Of a stretch of 15,463 nucleotides of DNA, positions 4,782 through 13,324 are shown one piece after another (within the stretch, counting starts at the first letter, position 1; every line of letters starts with the position of its first letter). Below the pieces are notes generated by a model that saw only the letters and a list, made by a program, of their open reading frames with translations, was not told where the DNA came from and made no database searches. Origin of the DNA: Puniceicoccales bacterium (GTDB lineage Bacteria; Verrucomicrobiota; Verrucomicrobiia; Opitutales; JAIRKQ01); NCBI GenBank assembly GCA_031266155.1, contig JAISBO010000009.1, forward strand, positions 1 through 15,463, written 5' to 3'. The position numbers were made by a program, and so were the translations under genes.

Positions 4782-5299
4782 CAGTGCCCCTCGCTCATAG
4801 ATGTCATTGGTGGAACAAAACTTCTCCTGTGCCCGGTAGACCCATAGGAAATTGCATTGATACTAGGAGATGAGTTGGTTTTGGAAGTATACCCGAGCAG
4901 TGGAGTTCCCGACGGTGTAAACTCCGATTTCAAAAATGTATTGCTATCCCCGATGGGTAGCCGTTCCGGCACCCCACTTTGTCCCCCGACGATGATGTCG
5001 CCCAGGGTCGTCATAGAGTTTTGAAACCCGGAAGCAGAAACCTGTGCCTGCAACTTTCCGAGAGCAACGATGACGGTATCCGTCGCTACGATGGCAGTTT
5101 TTGTGGCGGTGGATAGGCCAGTGAGGAGGGTGCTTCATACGGAATTCCCAAAGTCTGTCCACGACTTGTCCCCCCGCCAGAATTGAGATGTGGTCCCCGC
5201 AGCTATTGCCGGTTCACTGCCTTATACTCCGAAAATTCCACCCTTCTTTTTGTAGAATTCTAATTTTGGTGGAATGTCGGTGGATTGAACTTTTTTAGA
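4781..5299 (-). pseudogene. Phage tail-fibre-like gene with two in-frame stops
   Basis: One frame runs from about 5299 to a TGA at 4783-4781 and reads like a tailed-phage fibre or collar protein: GSEPAIAAGTTSQFWRGDKS and WTDFGNSV, then STLLTGLSTATKTAIVATDT and VIVALGKLQAQVSA, then MTTLGDIIVGGQSGVPERLP. These phrases are typical of repeats in phage fibre proteins. A TAA (5224-5222) falls before GSEP and a TGA (5137-5135) falls after GNSV. Both are in frame, with recognisable sequence on each side, so they are nonsense mutations (the TGA probably from CGA). The part upstream of about 5230 is less certain. The gene starts almost at the tRNA 3' end, so its 5' part may be missing. Confidence 0.7.
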
Positions 5300-5335
5300 A
5301 CCTCGGCCCGATATCGTCTATTCCGCATTAGTTCT

Positions 5336-5410
<75 letters not shown>

Positions 5411-5421
5411 ACATATAATTT

Positions 5422-5450
5422 TTATAAAGGCAATGATGGCATAATGTCAA
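5422..5450 (-). promoter_or_regulatory. Sigma-70-type promoter of tRNA-Asn
   Basis: On the minus strand a perfect -35 TTGACA (5450-5445) is followed by a 17-nt spacer and a -10 of TTATAA (5427-5422), with TATAAA one base over. The tRNA begins 11 nt after the -10 box, the spacing expected for a very short 5' leader. Confidence 0.8.
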
Positions 5451-6049
5451 CAGGAAAAATAATGCCTCTCACTCTTGTTATAGCCGCCCAATTCTTGCAA
5501 AAAATGAATAAACAACGGTAAAAAGAATGGAGAGAAAGGGAAATGAATAGTTTGAGAAGGAGGTTGGAAAATTCGAAAAACGCCTCTGAGGGCATGATTT
5601 GGAGTCGGTGATGAGCTTTATGCTAGGAAACACTAATGGCCGGCATATCCTTTTCAAATAAAACAAGTATGGGCAAAAAAAAGATAGGTTTCCCAAGGCC
5701 GAAAAGATTATGACCATGTCCTATGATTTAAAAAGGTTTTAGTGAACCGAAAACCTCGAAGGAAACCATTGGCGTATGGCAAATGGCAGCCAAACAAAGT
5801 ATTTTTTTATTCCTCCCGTAATGATTTTCTAAGCTTCGTTTTTTAATACCAGATGCCAAACTCTCATGCTTCACCTTTTTCCAACAAAAAGCATTTCTTT
5901 TTCTTCTTTAAAAAGACTTCTTCGAAATGCATAGCCAACCCTTCAAACGGTTCTACCCTAGCAACCGATAGGCTATGCGCCTTTGTCCATAAAAATATCA
6001 TATACGTTGCAATTGAAAGATAGCGCTAGTGCCAAAACGATGAATTGTT
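5451..6049. other. Non-coding stretch with a two-stem dyad
   Basis: I find no convincing gene here. Short frames exist on both strands, including a hydrophobic 79-codon minus-strand frame (5478-5717), but none has a start signal or family resemblance. The visible structure is a nested dyad: GCATAGCC (5929-5936) pairs with GGCTATGC (5971-5978), enclosing CGGTT (5948-5952) and AACCG (5963-5967). Several poly-T and poly-A tracts occur at 5800-5915. Confidence 0.5.
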
Positions 6050-6061
6050 AGAGGATGAATT

Positions 6062-6586
6062 TTGGAAAAAATAGAAAAATTTTTGAAAAAAACTTTGCTG
6101 CCATTCATATGCTCCGTGGCTTTGATTGGTTTATGCGGGTGTAATTCCATTGTTCAACCCCACAGGGAACGGTTGGAACGCATCTACCGGGTCCACGATG
6201 GGATCCTGGGAATTTCTAAAAAATTACAGGACATAGAGCAAACGATGCTATACGTGGGACGAATTAAGGATGGCCCATTGGCCGATGCAGCCCTTGACGT
6301 TGCAATTGCCATACATGGAGAACCCGACGCTTTTGAAAAAAGATACGCGGAAAATATAACCATGGAATCCATAGCTTCGACAAAAATCTACGCCATAGAT
6401 TTGGTAAAACAAAGAGCAGCTCTAGAATCTTTTGCCCACAAAGAAAAAAAGAAATCCATCGAGGAGACGCATGCCATGTATGCCCAGGAAATTCAATATA
6501 ACTTTTTAAAACGGCTGGTGTCGACGTGCACCATTACAGTGGTTTGTGTCATCGCCGCCTATTTTTTTGCAAGAAAATTTTTCTAG
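6062..6586 (+). CDS. Lipoprotein with C-terminal membrane segment (spanin-like topology)
   Basis: This 174-residue protein starts at a TTG (6062) placed 6 nt after an AGAGGA Shine-Dalgarno; the nearby ATG at 6055 is in another frame. It has a basic N-terminus, a hydrophobic stretch (residues 12-26) and a lipobox-like LCGC with Cys27 as the lipidation site. The mature part (28-150) is charged and probably helical. Residues about 152-170 form one hydrophobic helix, followed by RKFF. The protein could therefore be anchored in the outer membrane by lipid and in the inner membrane by its C-terminus, as in unimolecular spanins such as phage T1 gp11. Family not recognised; spanin function is speculative. 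Its stop overlaps that of the convergent permease. Confidence 0.8.
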   Translation: MEKIEKFLKKTLLPFICSVALIGLCGCNSIVQPHRERLERIYRVHDGILGISKKLQDIEQTMLYVGRIKDGPLADAALDVAIAIHGEPDAFEKRYAENITMESIASTKIYAIDLVKQRAALESFAHKEKKKSIEETHAMYAQEIQYNFLKRLVSTCTITVVCVIAAYFFARKFF

Positions 6587-7980
6587 GCTTTATTTTTCCA
6601 GGATGGTTTTTGGAACATTTGCAACAGAATGTATGGCAGGAAACCAAAAACCACGTTGATGGTCAGAATGGTAAAAAAATACGCGGATTTGTTTTGAATA
6701 TTTATGTCACTAGGCGGGAAAAACCCTATTCCGTAGAACAATGCGCATACGACCAATCCAGTGCCAGAAACTACACAGGCGCCAAATTTCCCAAACGGGA
6801 TTTTATAGGAACAAATCATAGCAGGGTATCGAAATTTTAATACCATCGCCGATAGGAACATTATCACATACATCAATAGTAAAAATTGTGTGGTTGCGAC
6901 GGTTAACATTGTGAATGCGGTGTTTATTGATTCGGCAAATATGAATAGGATGGATAGGAATGACGAAATAACTGCCTGGGCTAACATTATGTTCGTCGGC
7001 ATATTGTGACGGTTTAGCCCATGAAACCACTTTGGTAAATCCCCATTGTACGTCGCTGCATGGAGTGCTCGGGGAGGGCCTGATACCCATGCACAGAACC
7101 ATGCAATCGATCCGATGATCATGGAACACGAAAGTAAGGGCATAACCCAGGGCATTTTGACTTCCGCAAAAAACGTTGCCAACACCTGCATCGCTCCCCC
7201 ATTCATAGTAATTTCTTTGGCAGGAATCACAATAGCTATGGCCAGTGAACCCAATAGGAAAACGGCCAAAATTAGAAAAGAAGATATGAATATGGCCCGC
7301 GGGTACTTTTCCTGGGGACAATCGACGTCTTGGATATGGTTGGCTGACATTTCGAGGCCGGCGAAGCCGAGCAAAACTCCGAGGAATAACGAAACGTTGG
7401 CCGCACTAGACAAATTGGGGATAAGGGAGGTAAATGAAAATTTTATTTGGGACTGCCTGCCGGACATTAACCAAAACACCCCGATTCCAACCATTAGGGC
7501 GACGGGAATAAAAGTCCCAACAATGCCACCGATTGCACTGATACGTCCAGTCAGAGTGACCCCTCTCAGGGTTAAAAATGTTCCACCCCAAATGACAATG
7601 AGTATGACTGAAAGCGTGAATATTCTATTGTCCACCAGCTGAGGAAACACTCCATAGGCTATGGTGCTGGCGATAAATGACAGGGCCATTGGGAAACATA
7701 TAAAGTTATTGGCATTTTGTAACCACACTGCTAAAAAGCCAACGCGGGGGCCAAAAGCCTGGGAAACCCAGCTATAAATTCCACCATTCCCAAGGCTGCC
7801 TGACGCCAATTCAGCGGATACCAATGCACTGGGGATTAGGAAACAAAAAACTGCGATGGAATAAAAAAATAACATGGACAGTCCATAGGGGGCTATGGAT
7901 GGCAAAGTCCTAACATTGGCAATGGCTGCAAAATTTATCATTACCAAAGAAAATACTCCTATGCGTTGCTTAGTAGTCAT
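6583..7980 (-). CDS. GadC-like amino-acid antiporter (APC superfamily)
   Basis: This 465-residue inner-membrane protein has about 12 hydrophobic segments. It matches the glutamate/GABA antiporter branch of the APC superfamily in several phrases: LASGSLGNGGIYSWVSQAFG near residues 60-78, LGFAGLEMSANHIQDVD, an AIVIPAKEI segment, then WVSGPPRALHAAT and LPKWFHGLNRHNMPTN. The FFPPSDI phrase late in the protein also corresponds to GadC. E. coli GadC is longer (511 residues) and has a C-terminal plug that closes it at neutral pH; this protein stops at about the last helix and lacks it. An AAGGA Shine-Dalgarno precedes ATG 7980. The true substrate (glutamate/GABA or another pair) cannot be told from sequence. 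No decarboxylase gene is in the window. Confidence 0.85.
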   Translation of the reverse strand: MTTKQRIGVFSLVMINFAAIANVRTLPSIAPYGLSMLFFYSIAVFCFLIPSALVSAELASGSLGNGGIYSWVSQAFGPRVGFLAVWLQNANNFICFPMALSFIASTIAYGVFPQLVDNRIFTLSVILIVIWGGTFLTLRGVTLTGRISAIGGIVGTFIPVALMVGIGVFWLMSGRQSQIKFSFTSLIPNLSSAANVSLFLGVLLGFAGLEMSANHIQDVDCPQEKYPRAIFISSFLILAVFLLGSLAIAIVIPAKEITMNGGAMQVLATFFAEVKMPWVMPLLSCSMIIGSIAWFCAWVSGPPRALHAATYNGDLPKWFHGLNRHNMPTNIMLAQAVISSFLSILFIFAESINTAFTMLTVATTQFLLLMYVIMFLSAMVLKFRYPAMICSYKIPFGKFGACVVSGTGLVVCALFYGIGFFPPSDINIQNKSAYFFTILTINVVFGFLPYILLQMFQKPSWKNKA

Positions 7981-8083
7981 ACATCCTTTTCCAGAAAGGA
8001 GAACAACAATTTGAAGCCTTGCAAGTATTTTGTGAGAAATAAGCGGACGGATATTTTCTGAAGCCCTAAAACATAAGCCTACA

Positions 8084-9433
8084 TTAGTCTCTACAGCACA
8101 CGTCTATGACTTGGCCCGTATAATTCTGGAGTAACGTGTGGAGAGATTTTTCTGCTACGAGTTGCGGCGATAGCAAAGTGGCGGGAGGTTCTTCTCCAAA
8201 GTTTGACAGGCGCATGGATGTGGCCGTCCTTGCTGGGTTCATCATGTTTATTCGAATACCATCCGAAATCCACTCCTCCGATAGTGCTTGGCCTAGATTA
8301 ACAATGGCAGCTTTCATCGAAGAATAAATTGCATAGGAAGCTCGACCTCGGGTATGGGAACTGGACGCAAAAAATAGCAGTGCCCCTTTGGATCGTTTGA
8401 GATAGTCGTAGGATGCACGGGCAACATTTATGCAGCCAAAGTAATTGGTTTCAACCTCATCACGAATCTCTGCCATGGACTTGTCATTCAAATTTCCAAG
8501 TTTTAAAATCCCTGCACTATTGATGGCGAAATTTATACATTTTTCCTTGGAATAAACTTCCTTCAATGCTCGCTGAATGGATGCCATATCCCGCACATCA
8601 ACCCCGTTTGTTCTGGAAAAGCCGTATGTTTTTACCCCATATTGCCTTGCCAAATCAGAAATTGCCTTGCCAATGCCCCTACTACTACCAAAAATTACCA
8701 GTACTTTATTTGCCAGCTGCCCCAAATCGGCGTCGAGCGAAGCCAGGTGCTTTATTTGGAATAGCCTATCGGCAATGAACAGATCGATGGGATGGGTAAT
8801 TTTGATATTCTCCTCTTCCCCCTGAACGACATAGATTTTAGCGAGATTGAACATTTTCACCAACCCACAATCGTCGGTAAATTTTACGGAGGATGAGGCA
8901 GCCAAGGAATGGGCACGTTTTATTATGCTCAATTTGAATGCCTGTGGAGTTTGTCCTCTCATAAGTAACTGGCGGGAAGGGACGTCCTTTACTGTCATTG
9001 CGTCGGTAACTTCTATGATTGTGTCAGCCGTTGGAATGGCAACATCTACGGCGTCATATTTGTCAAGGGCAGCGACGCAGTCATTGATTACCCGGCCAGA
9101 AATCAGAGGGCGGACAGCATCATGGACTAAAACTTTTGCTTCTTCATCGAAAATGGAATTAACACCAATGGAAGAACTCATTTGCCGCGTTTCTCCTCCA
9201 ACCAAAATTTTTCTTATTTTTTTAAAACCGCTTTGGTTTAAAATTTTTTTGCAAAAATCAATGAACTGCCCATGTACAACTATGATTATTTCATCGATGG
9301 AACCATTACGCTCGAAAACCTCGATGGAATGTTCAAAGATTGTTCTACCGGAAATCTTCAAAAATTGTTTGGGCAAATCGCTTCCAATGCGCTCACCGGT
9401 ACCGGATGCTAGCAATATTGCATAGGTCTTCAT
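8084..9433 (-). CDS. Bifunctional CDP-ribitol synthase: IspD-like cytidylyltransferase fused to SDR reductase (Acs1/Bcs1-like)
   Basis: Two enzymes are joined in 449 residues. Residues 1 to about 230 are an IspD/TarI-type cytidylyltransferase: LLASGTGERIGSDLPKQFL (7-25) binds CTP, with VHDAVRPLISGR (103-114) and GQTPQAF (160-166). Residues about 243-449 are a short-chain dehydrogenase: GSSRGIGKA (249-257) for NADP(H), NSAG (305-308), Ser357 and the YxxxK pair Tyr370/Lys374. This order is that of Haemophilus Acs1/Bcs1, which reduces ribulose 5-phosphate and activates the ribitol 5-phosphate as CDP-ribitol. I chose ATG 9433 because it forms an ATGA overlap with the upstream transferase stop; a longer open frame begins at 9472. 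It is not the MEP-pathway IspD alone, given the fusion and the neighbour. Confidence 0.85.
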   Translation of the reverse strand: MKTYAILLASGTGERIGSDLPKQFLKISGRTIFEHSIEVFERNGSIDEIIIVVHGQFIDFCKKILNQSGFKKIRKILVGGETRQMSSSIGVNSIFDEEAKVLVHDAVRPLISGRVINDCVAALDKYDAVDVAIPTADTIIEVTDAMTVKDVPSRQLLMRGQTPQAFKLSIIKRAHSLAASSSVKFTDDCGLVKMFNLAKIYVVQGEEENIKITHPIDLFIADRLFQIKHLASLDADLGQLANKVLVIFGSSRGIGKAISDLARQYGVKTYGFSRTNGVDVRDMASIQRALKEVYSKEKCINFAINSAGILKLGNLNDKSMAEIRDEVETNYFGCINVARASYDYLKRSKGALLFFASSSHTRGRASYAIYSSMKAAIVNLGQALSEEWISDGIRINMMNPARTATSMRLSNFGEEPPATLLSPQLVAEKSLHTLLQNYTGQVIDVCCRD

Positions 9434-10803
9434 GGGATTTTTAATTCTTTCCGTAGATAGTCGAATACACATTTGCTAGCAGTTTCATTGGATACCAATT
9501 GCAGTTTTCCCATTCGTTCCAACCGTATGGGGGCCATAAAATCATCTTCATCTATCATTACCCGTGAAAATAATTTTTCTAGCTCGGCATTGCTGTGAAT
9601 TTGATAGTATGTACCAATGATATCTTTGCCGAAATCGTTGAACTCTTTTGATTGGTCATTTCTTCTTAGGTGGAATACGGGTTTGCCACTAGGGAAATAG
9701 TCCGCCAAAAAAGAAATACAATCGGTTATCAGGCAATCCGATGTCTTGAATAAATCGAAATAATCTCCTTCCTTGACGACCGTTCCATATTTTTCCCATG
9801 CGGCATAGTATTCATCAAGTTCCTGTTGTGTCATGATGCCATCTGCGACAACATGTTGATCAAAACCAGGATGTGGCTTTATTGCCCATGTGGTTTGGGG
9901 ATACATGTCGGCTAAATTTAGCATAAACCGTCCATTTTGCGGAAATGTTGCAACTCGGTGTTGGGTTGTGAACGTAAAATGCGGTGCATAAATTATTCTT
10001 TTTTTAGCCGGAGATACGTCTTTCCAAAAGTCCATATGAGGCATTTTTTTTGAAAAATATTTATCCAAATGCAAACTGCCAGAACTTACGCAATTGTCAG
10101 CCTTAAACCTGTTTTTGTATGATTCCAAGTGCCACGGTGATTCAACGAAATATTTCCACAGAAACCTATGAAATAATTCCAAATAGTCGTATTCGCTGCA
10201 CATCATGTGGAAACAGTAGGGTGTATAGCATGTTAGGACGAAAGTTGCAACTCTGCTTATGCTCTGAAGGCGTTCGACACCCCATGGTTGTTCGTAGAAA
10301 ATGATGTCGGGGCTGAAATCTTTCAAATCTAGATATTTGTGTTTTACGGCATCATAGGCACATTCCACACGCATGCCAGCATTTTTAAAAAAAGAAAGGG
10401 TTGCGTTAAATTCTTCGCTGGTGTCGAAGCACGTTATCCTTTTTGTGACCAGTATCAATGGTTCAAAATGGTTACTATTTTCGAACAAATCATAAAGGGA
10501 ACCGGCATGCCATTTTGAGGCTTCATTGACCAAAAATGCAATGCGTATTTTTCGATATTTTGCAGCCCTTTGCAGGTTTTGGAGATGTTGTTTGTAGATA
10601 TTACCTATGTTTTTTTTAACCTTGCTAAGCCTAAGACGCTTGATCCACGGAATGTGGTTTATCTTTTCAAACATCCTAGCTTCTTCTGCTTTTTCCCTCC
10701 TTTGGATGAAAAGTCGGCGGGTGTTTCTATATAATTTTTGTAGAAAATTATCATGCCCACCTGCTTTTTCTACATTTTTGAGAATATCATCCACCGTCCG
10801 CAT
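9430..10803 (-). CDS. CDP-alditol (glycerol/ribitol) phosphotransferase, TagF/TarF-like
   Basis: This 457-residue protein belongs to the CDP-glycerol glycerophosphotransferase family (Pfam Glyphos_transf). Family marks in its C-terminal half are IIYAPHFT (270-277), AIKPHPGF (307-314) and SDCLITDCISFLADYFPSGK (355-374), the conserved LITD loop. The N-terminal ~80 residues are basic and predicted helical, perhaps contacting the membrane. KWHAGSLYDLFE (97-108) opens the first nucleotide-sugar-transferase-like lobe. The stop codon overlaps the start of the CDP-ribitol synthase (ATGA), so the two are translationally coupled. It likely transfers ribitol phosphate (or glycerol phosphate) from the CDP donor to a surface glycan. 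There is no strong Shine-Dalgarno sequence at ATG 10803; the gap to the upstream gene is 42 bp. Confidence 0.85.
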   Translation of the reverse strand: MRTVDDILKNVEKAGGHDNFLQKLYRNTRRLFIQRREKAEEARMFEKINHIPWIKRLRLSKVKKNIGNIYKQHLQNLQRAAKYRKIRIAFLVNEASKWHAGSLYDLFENSNHFEPLILVTKRITCFDTSEEFNATLSFFKNAGMRVECAYDAVKHKYLDLKDFSPDIIFYEQPWGVERLQSISRVATFVLTCYTPYCFHMMCSEYDYLELFHRFLWKYFVESPWHLESYKNRFKADNCVSSGSLHLDKYFSKKMPHMDFWKDVSPAKKRIIYAPHFTFTTQHRVATFPQNGRFMLNLADMYPQTTWAIKPHPGFDQHVVADGIMTQQELDEYYAAWEKYGTVVKEGDYFDLFKTSDCLITDCISFLADYFPSGKPVFHLRRNDQSKEFNDFGKDIIGTYYQIHSNAELEKLFSRVMIDEDDFMAPIRLERMGKLQLVSNETASKCVFDYLRKELKIP

Positions 10804-10845
10804 TTTTATGTGAAGTAAAATGAAAAAATGCTGATTCTCAAATAA

Positions 10846-13248
10846 TTATTTTGCCCAGTATATTCTGCAGGAAAGAGGGGGTAAAATCAGCCTATTGTCT
10901 ACAATTTTATCGAAAATTATTCGGTCGTCATGGAAAAATTGCTCTTCGTCAGCCAAGGTTGTACATTGTTTCAAATTCATTTCCTTAAAATCTATGGTAG
11001 CTTCGCTAAAATGTGGGTTTATGGCAAAAATTAGTTGGCCATTTCCAAACGTACCATCCGCATTATATGCAAGTGCACATGCGGAATTTGTAGCCGATGG
11101 GAAAAAATGAAAATATGTTTTATTGGGAACCTGGGAAAGGCGTAGAATTGTACCACGTTTGGATAATCTAAATTTTACTAAATTTTTAAAATAGTCATGG
11201 GTGGACTGATGGACATCCAATAGTCTATAGTCGAGAGCATTCAAATCTCCCCGGTTATAGGTATTGCTCACACCATGTTTGGAAAATAAAAAATCTTGCC
11301 CCGCCGTCACCATGGGGATGCCGACTGACATGATGAGTATCGCAAAGGCCAGTCGTGTGCGCCGCAGATCATTATCCGTCGGCGCACCACCGTTATGATG
11401 TGGGTTCTCTGTTATGTTATCCACCCAGCCCCGGTCATCGTGTGAAGCCACATAATTTACACTCTGACTGGGAAATACTGATCGAAAATCTAGGCTGCCA
11501 CATAGAAAATATCTTAAACCATTCGAATTTCCGTTACCACACACATAATTTTTTACGAATTCCCTATACTCATCATTCCAAATAGAATATGGAAGATGTC
11601 GCATAGAAACTCCGATATTGCCACGAAAACTCCATGGTTCTGCTATCAAAATAACCGATTTTTTTACACGTTTCAATCTTTTTTGTAAAATATTTAAAAA
11701 TTCCATGCCCAATAATTCGGCCAAATCAAACCTAAACCCATCGACGTTGTAGGTTCTTACTAGATGCTCTAGGCTATCCATTATCAGCCTACGCGCCATT
11801 GGGCTTTCGGTGCGAAAGTCATTACCGCAACCGCTAAAATTCAACAACTCCCCGTTTTTGCCATGCCTAAAATAATATTCTCCGTCGATGTTTTGTAGAT
11901 GGTTTGAATCGCCAAAGTGATTATACACCACATCCAAAATAACGGCGATACCTGCTTTATGGAAACTGCGTATCATTCCCTTGAAATCCTGAACCTGTGT
12001 AGCATTACCGGCATTATCGGCATAGGCACTCGATGGGCAAAACCAATTGGCGGGCATATATCCCCAATGATATTCCTCCTTTGAGGAATAGTCAAATTCC
12101 TGTACGGGTTGTAATTCTATGCAATTTATCCCCAGTTCACGCAAATAACACTTCTTATCCGCTAAATACTTTGTCAGCCCGGAGAAATTTAACCTTTCTT
12201 CGGCAGACAAATTCATGGGAGCATGTGCCAATAAATCTCGCAAATGGACCTCTAAAATTATCAGATCCTTTGGGTCAGGGGTTATAAAACCATCTTCCGA
12301 CGTTTCGCTAGGCCCGTGGGCTATAACAATTCCAGGCCCCTTGCTCGATAGGGCTGCTTTTGCATAGGGATCAAGAATCATGGGAGAATTTTCCCAGCCA
12401 TCATTTTCTTTTGATAAAATTTGATAGTAGTAGTAATAGCCCTCTAAGCATTTGCGAACTTCGCTGTGCCAAACACCAGTATCCGATTGTTGCAAAGAAT
12501 AATATTCTGGCTGGGGGGCTTTCTTGCTGAAAATTGCAACCCTGACACAGTCAGCCCGTGGAGCAAAAATTCTAAAACTTGTGGTACTTTTACCCACAAT
12601 TGCTCCAAGCGGGACATCATCGTCCAACGATGATATCCAGGGAGAAAAATCCACATCTAGGACGCAATCATTGGACAATTGAACAATGAGGGAATCTCCC
12701 ACCGTAATATTTAGAGTTAGGTGATACTGCAGAACGTTATTGCCCGTTACATGGGGATCAAAGATAAAATTCAAGGAACCTATTTCAGATATTTGAATAT
12801 TGGGCGTACTGCTGTCGGGACCATACCAATCTCCCGCAGAGGAAATAAATTGAAAAGGAAAGGGACTGTTCAGCAAAAACCTATTGATTCTTAGGCCCAA
12901 TCTCTTTTTGCCAAGTAGGTTCATCCCATGGAGTTGCCATTGGCTTAGCTTGTTTGCATTTCCCCAGTTTGACATTTCGCAGGCTAAGAAAATTTTCTTG
13001 TGTGCCGGCAAATAGCCAATGCATCTTTCGGGGAAAACAAAGACGATATCATCTCCCTGCGAAAAATAACAATGCCCATGGGCAAAGTTTGCGCAATCGA
13101 ATGTGGTTTCCCGAAAATCTACAAGGTTTTGTTCATTTTGTAAAATTTTTTCTACGCGAGGAACAACATCAATGGCCTTATTCAAATCGACCCCATATTC
13201 AATTTGTAAGGTACAACTATCTATCAAATGGGCTCGTGGTTTCAGCAT
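10846..13248 (-). CDS. GH13 alpha-glucan debranching-type enzyme (pullulanase/isoamylase-like)
   Basis: This 800-residue cytoplasmic enzyme (no signal peptide) has all four GH13 regions: I, DVVYNH (439-444); II, GFRFDLAE with nucleophile Asp508; III, LIAEPW with acid/base Glu537; and IV, VASHDD with His603 and Asp604. YHWGYMP (393-399) corresponds to the YNWGY motif of type I pullulanases. A CBM48-like beta domain precedes the barrel (about 213-300). The first 200 residues contain a further sugar-binding-like segment (FLACEMSNWGNANKLSQWQL, 87-106), so two N-terminal glucan-recognition modules are likely. It probably cleaves alpha-1,6 branches in glycogen; the exact specificity (pullulanase, isoamylase or GlgX type) is not fixed. 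Start at ATG 13248, without a clear Shine-Dalgarno sequence. It begins 76 bp after the gspF-like gene. Confidence 0.85.
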   Translation of the reverse strand: MLKPRAHLIDSCTLQIEYGVDLNKAIDVVPRVEKILQNEQNLVDFRETTFDCANFAHGHCYFSQGDDIVFVFPERCIGYLPAHKKIFLACEMSNWGNANKLSQWQLHGMNLLGKKRLGLRINRFLLNSPFPFQFISSAGDWYGPDSSTPNIQISEIGSLNFIFDPHVTGNNVLQYHLTLNITVGDSLIVQLSNDCVLDVDFSPWISSLDDDVPLGAIVGKSTTSFRIFAPRADCVRVAIFSKKAPQPEYYSLQQSDTGVWHSEVRKCLEGYYYYYQILSKENDGWENSPMILDPYAKAALSSKGPGIVIAHGPSETSEDGFITPDPKDLIILEVHLRDLLAHAPMNLSAEERLNFSGLTKYLADKKCYLRELGINCIELQPVQEFDYSSKEEYHWGYMPANWFCPSSAYADNAGNATQVQDFKGMIRSFHKAGIAVILDVVYNHFGDSNHLQNIDGEYYFRHGKNGELLNFSGCGNDFRTESPMARRLIMDSLEHLVRTYNVDGFRFDLAELLGMEFLNILQKRLKRVKKSVILIAEPWSFRGNIGVSMRHLPYSIWNDEYREFVKNYVCGNGNSNGLRYFLCGSLDFRSVFPSQSVNYVASHDDRGWVDNITENPHHNGGAPTDNDLRRTRLAFAILIMSVGIPMVTAGQDFLFSKHGVSNTYNRGDLNALDYRLLDVHQSTHDYFKNLVKFRLSKRGTILRLSQVPNKTYFHFFPSATNSACALAYNADGTFGNGQLIFAINPHFSEATIDFKEMNLKQCTTLADEEQFFHDDRIIFDKIVDNRLILPPLSCRIYWAK

Positions 13249-13324
13249 TGATCATGGACGAATGTGTTAACTCAAGCAACAGGACACACCATATAACAAC
13301 CTTTTAATAATATTTTCAGATGCC

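Noticed and set aside
4944..5162. 72-codon minus-strand frame over the tail-fibre remnant
   Set aside because: It is His/Arg-rich and out of frame with the recognisable tail-fibre phrases, so it is a shadow.
5135..5224. Alternative genetic code or programmed readthrough in the tail-fibre frame
   Set aside because: Both TGA and TAA occur in a gene already truncated at one or both ends, and nearby genes use TGA and TAA as normal stops. Simple decay explains it.
5478..5717. 79-codon minus-strand frame rich in Phe, Ser and Leu
   Set aside because: It has no Shine-Dalgarno sequence or family resemblance, and its composition is what AT-rich non-coding DNA gives. The plus strand there also has no gene.
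7046..7642. 198-codon plus-strand frame opposite the permease
   Set aside because: It is a shadow of a clear membrane protein on the minus strand, without a ribosome binding site or domain.
8847..9425. 192-codon plus-strand frame opposite the CDP-ribitol synthase
   Set aside because: It lies wholly within the cytidylyltransferase part, whose motifs are unmistakable on the minus strand. It has no start signal of its own.
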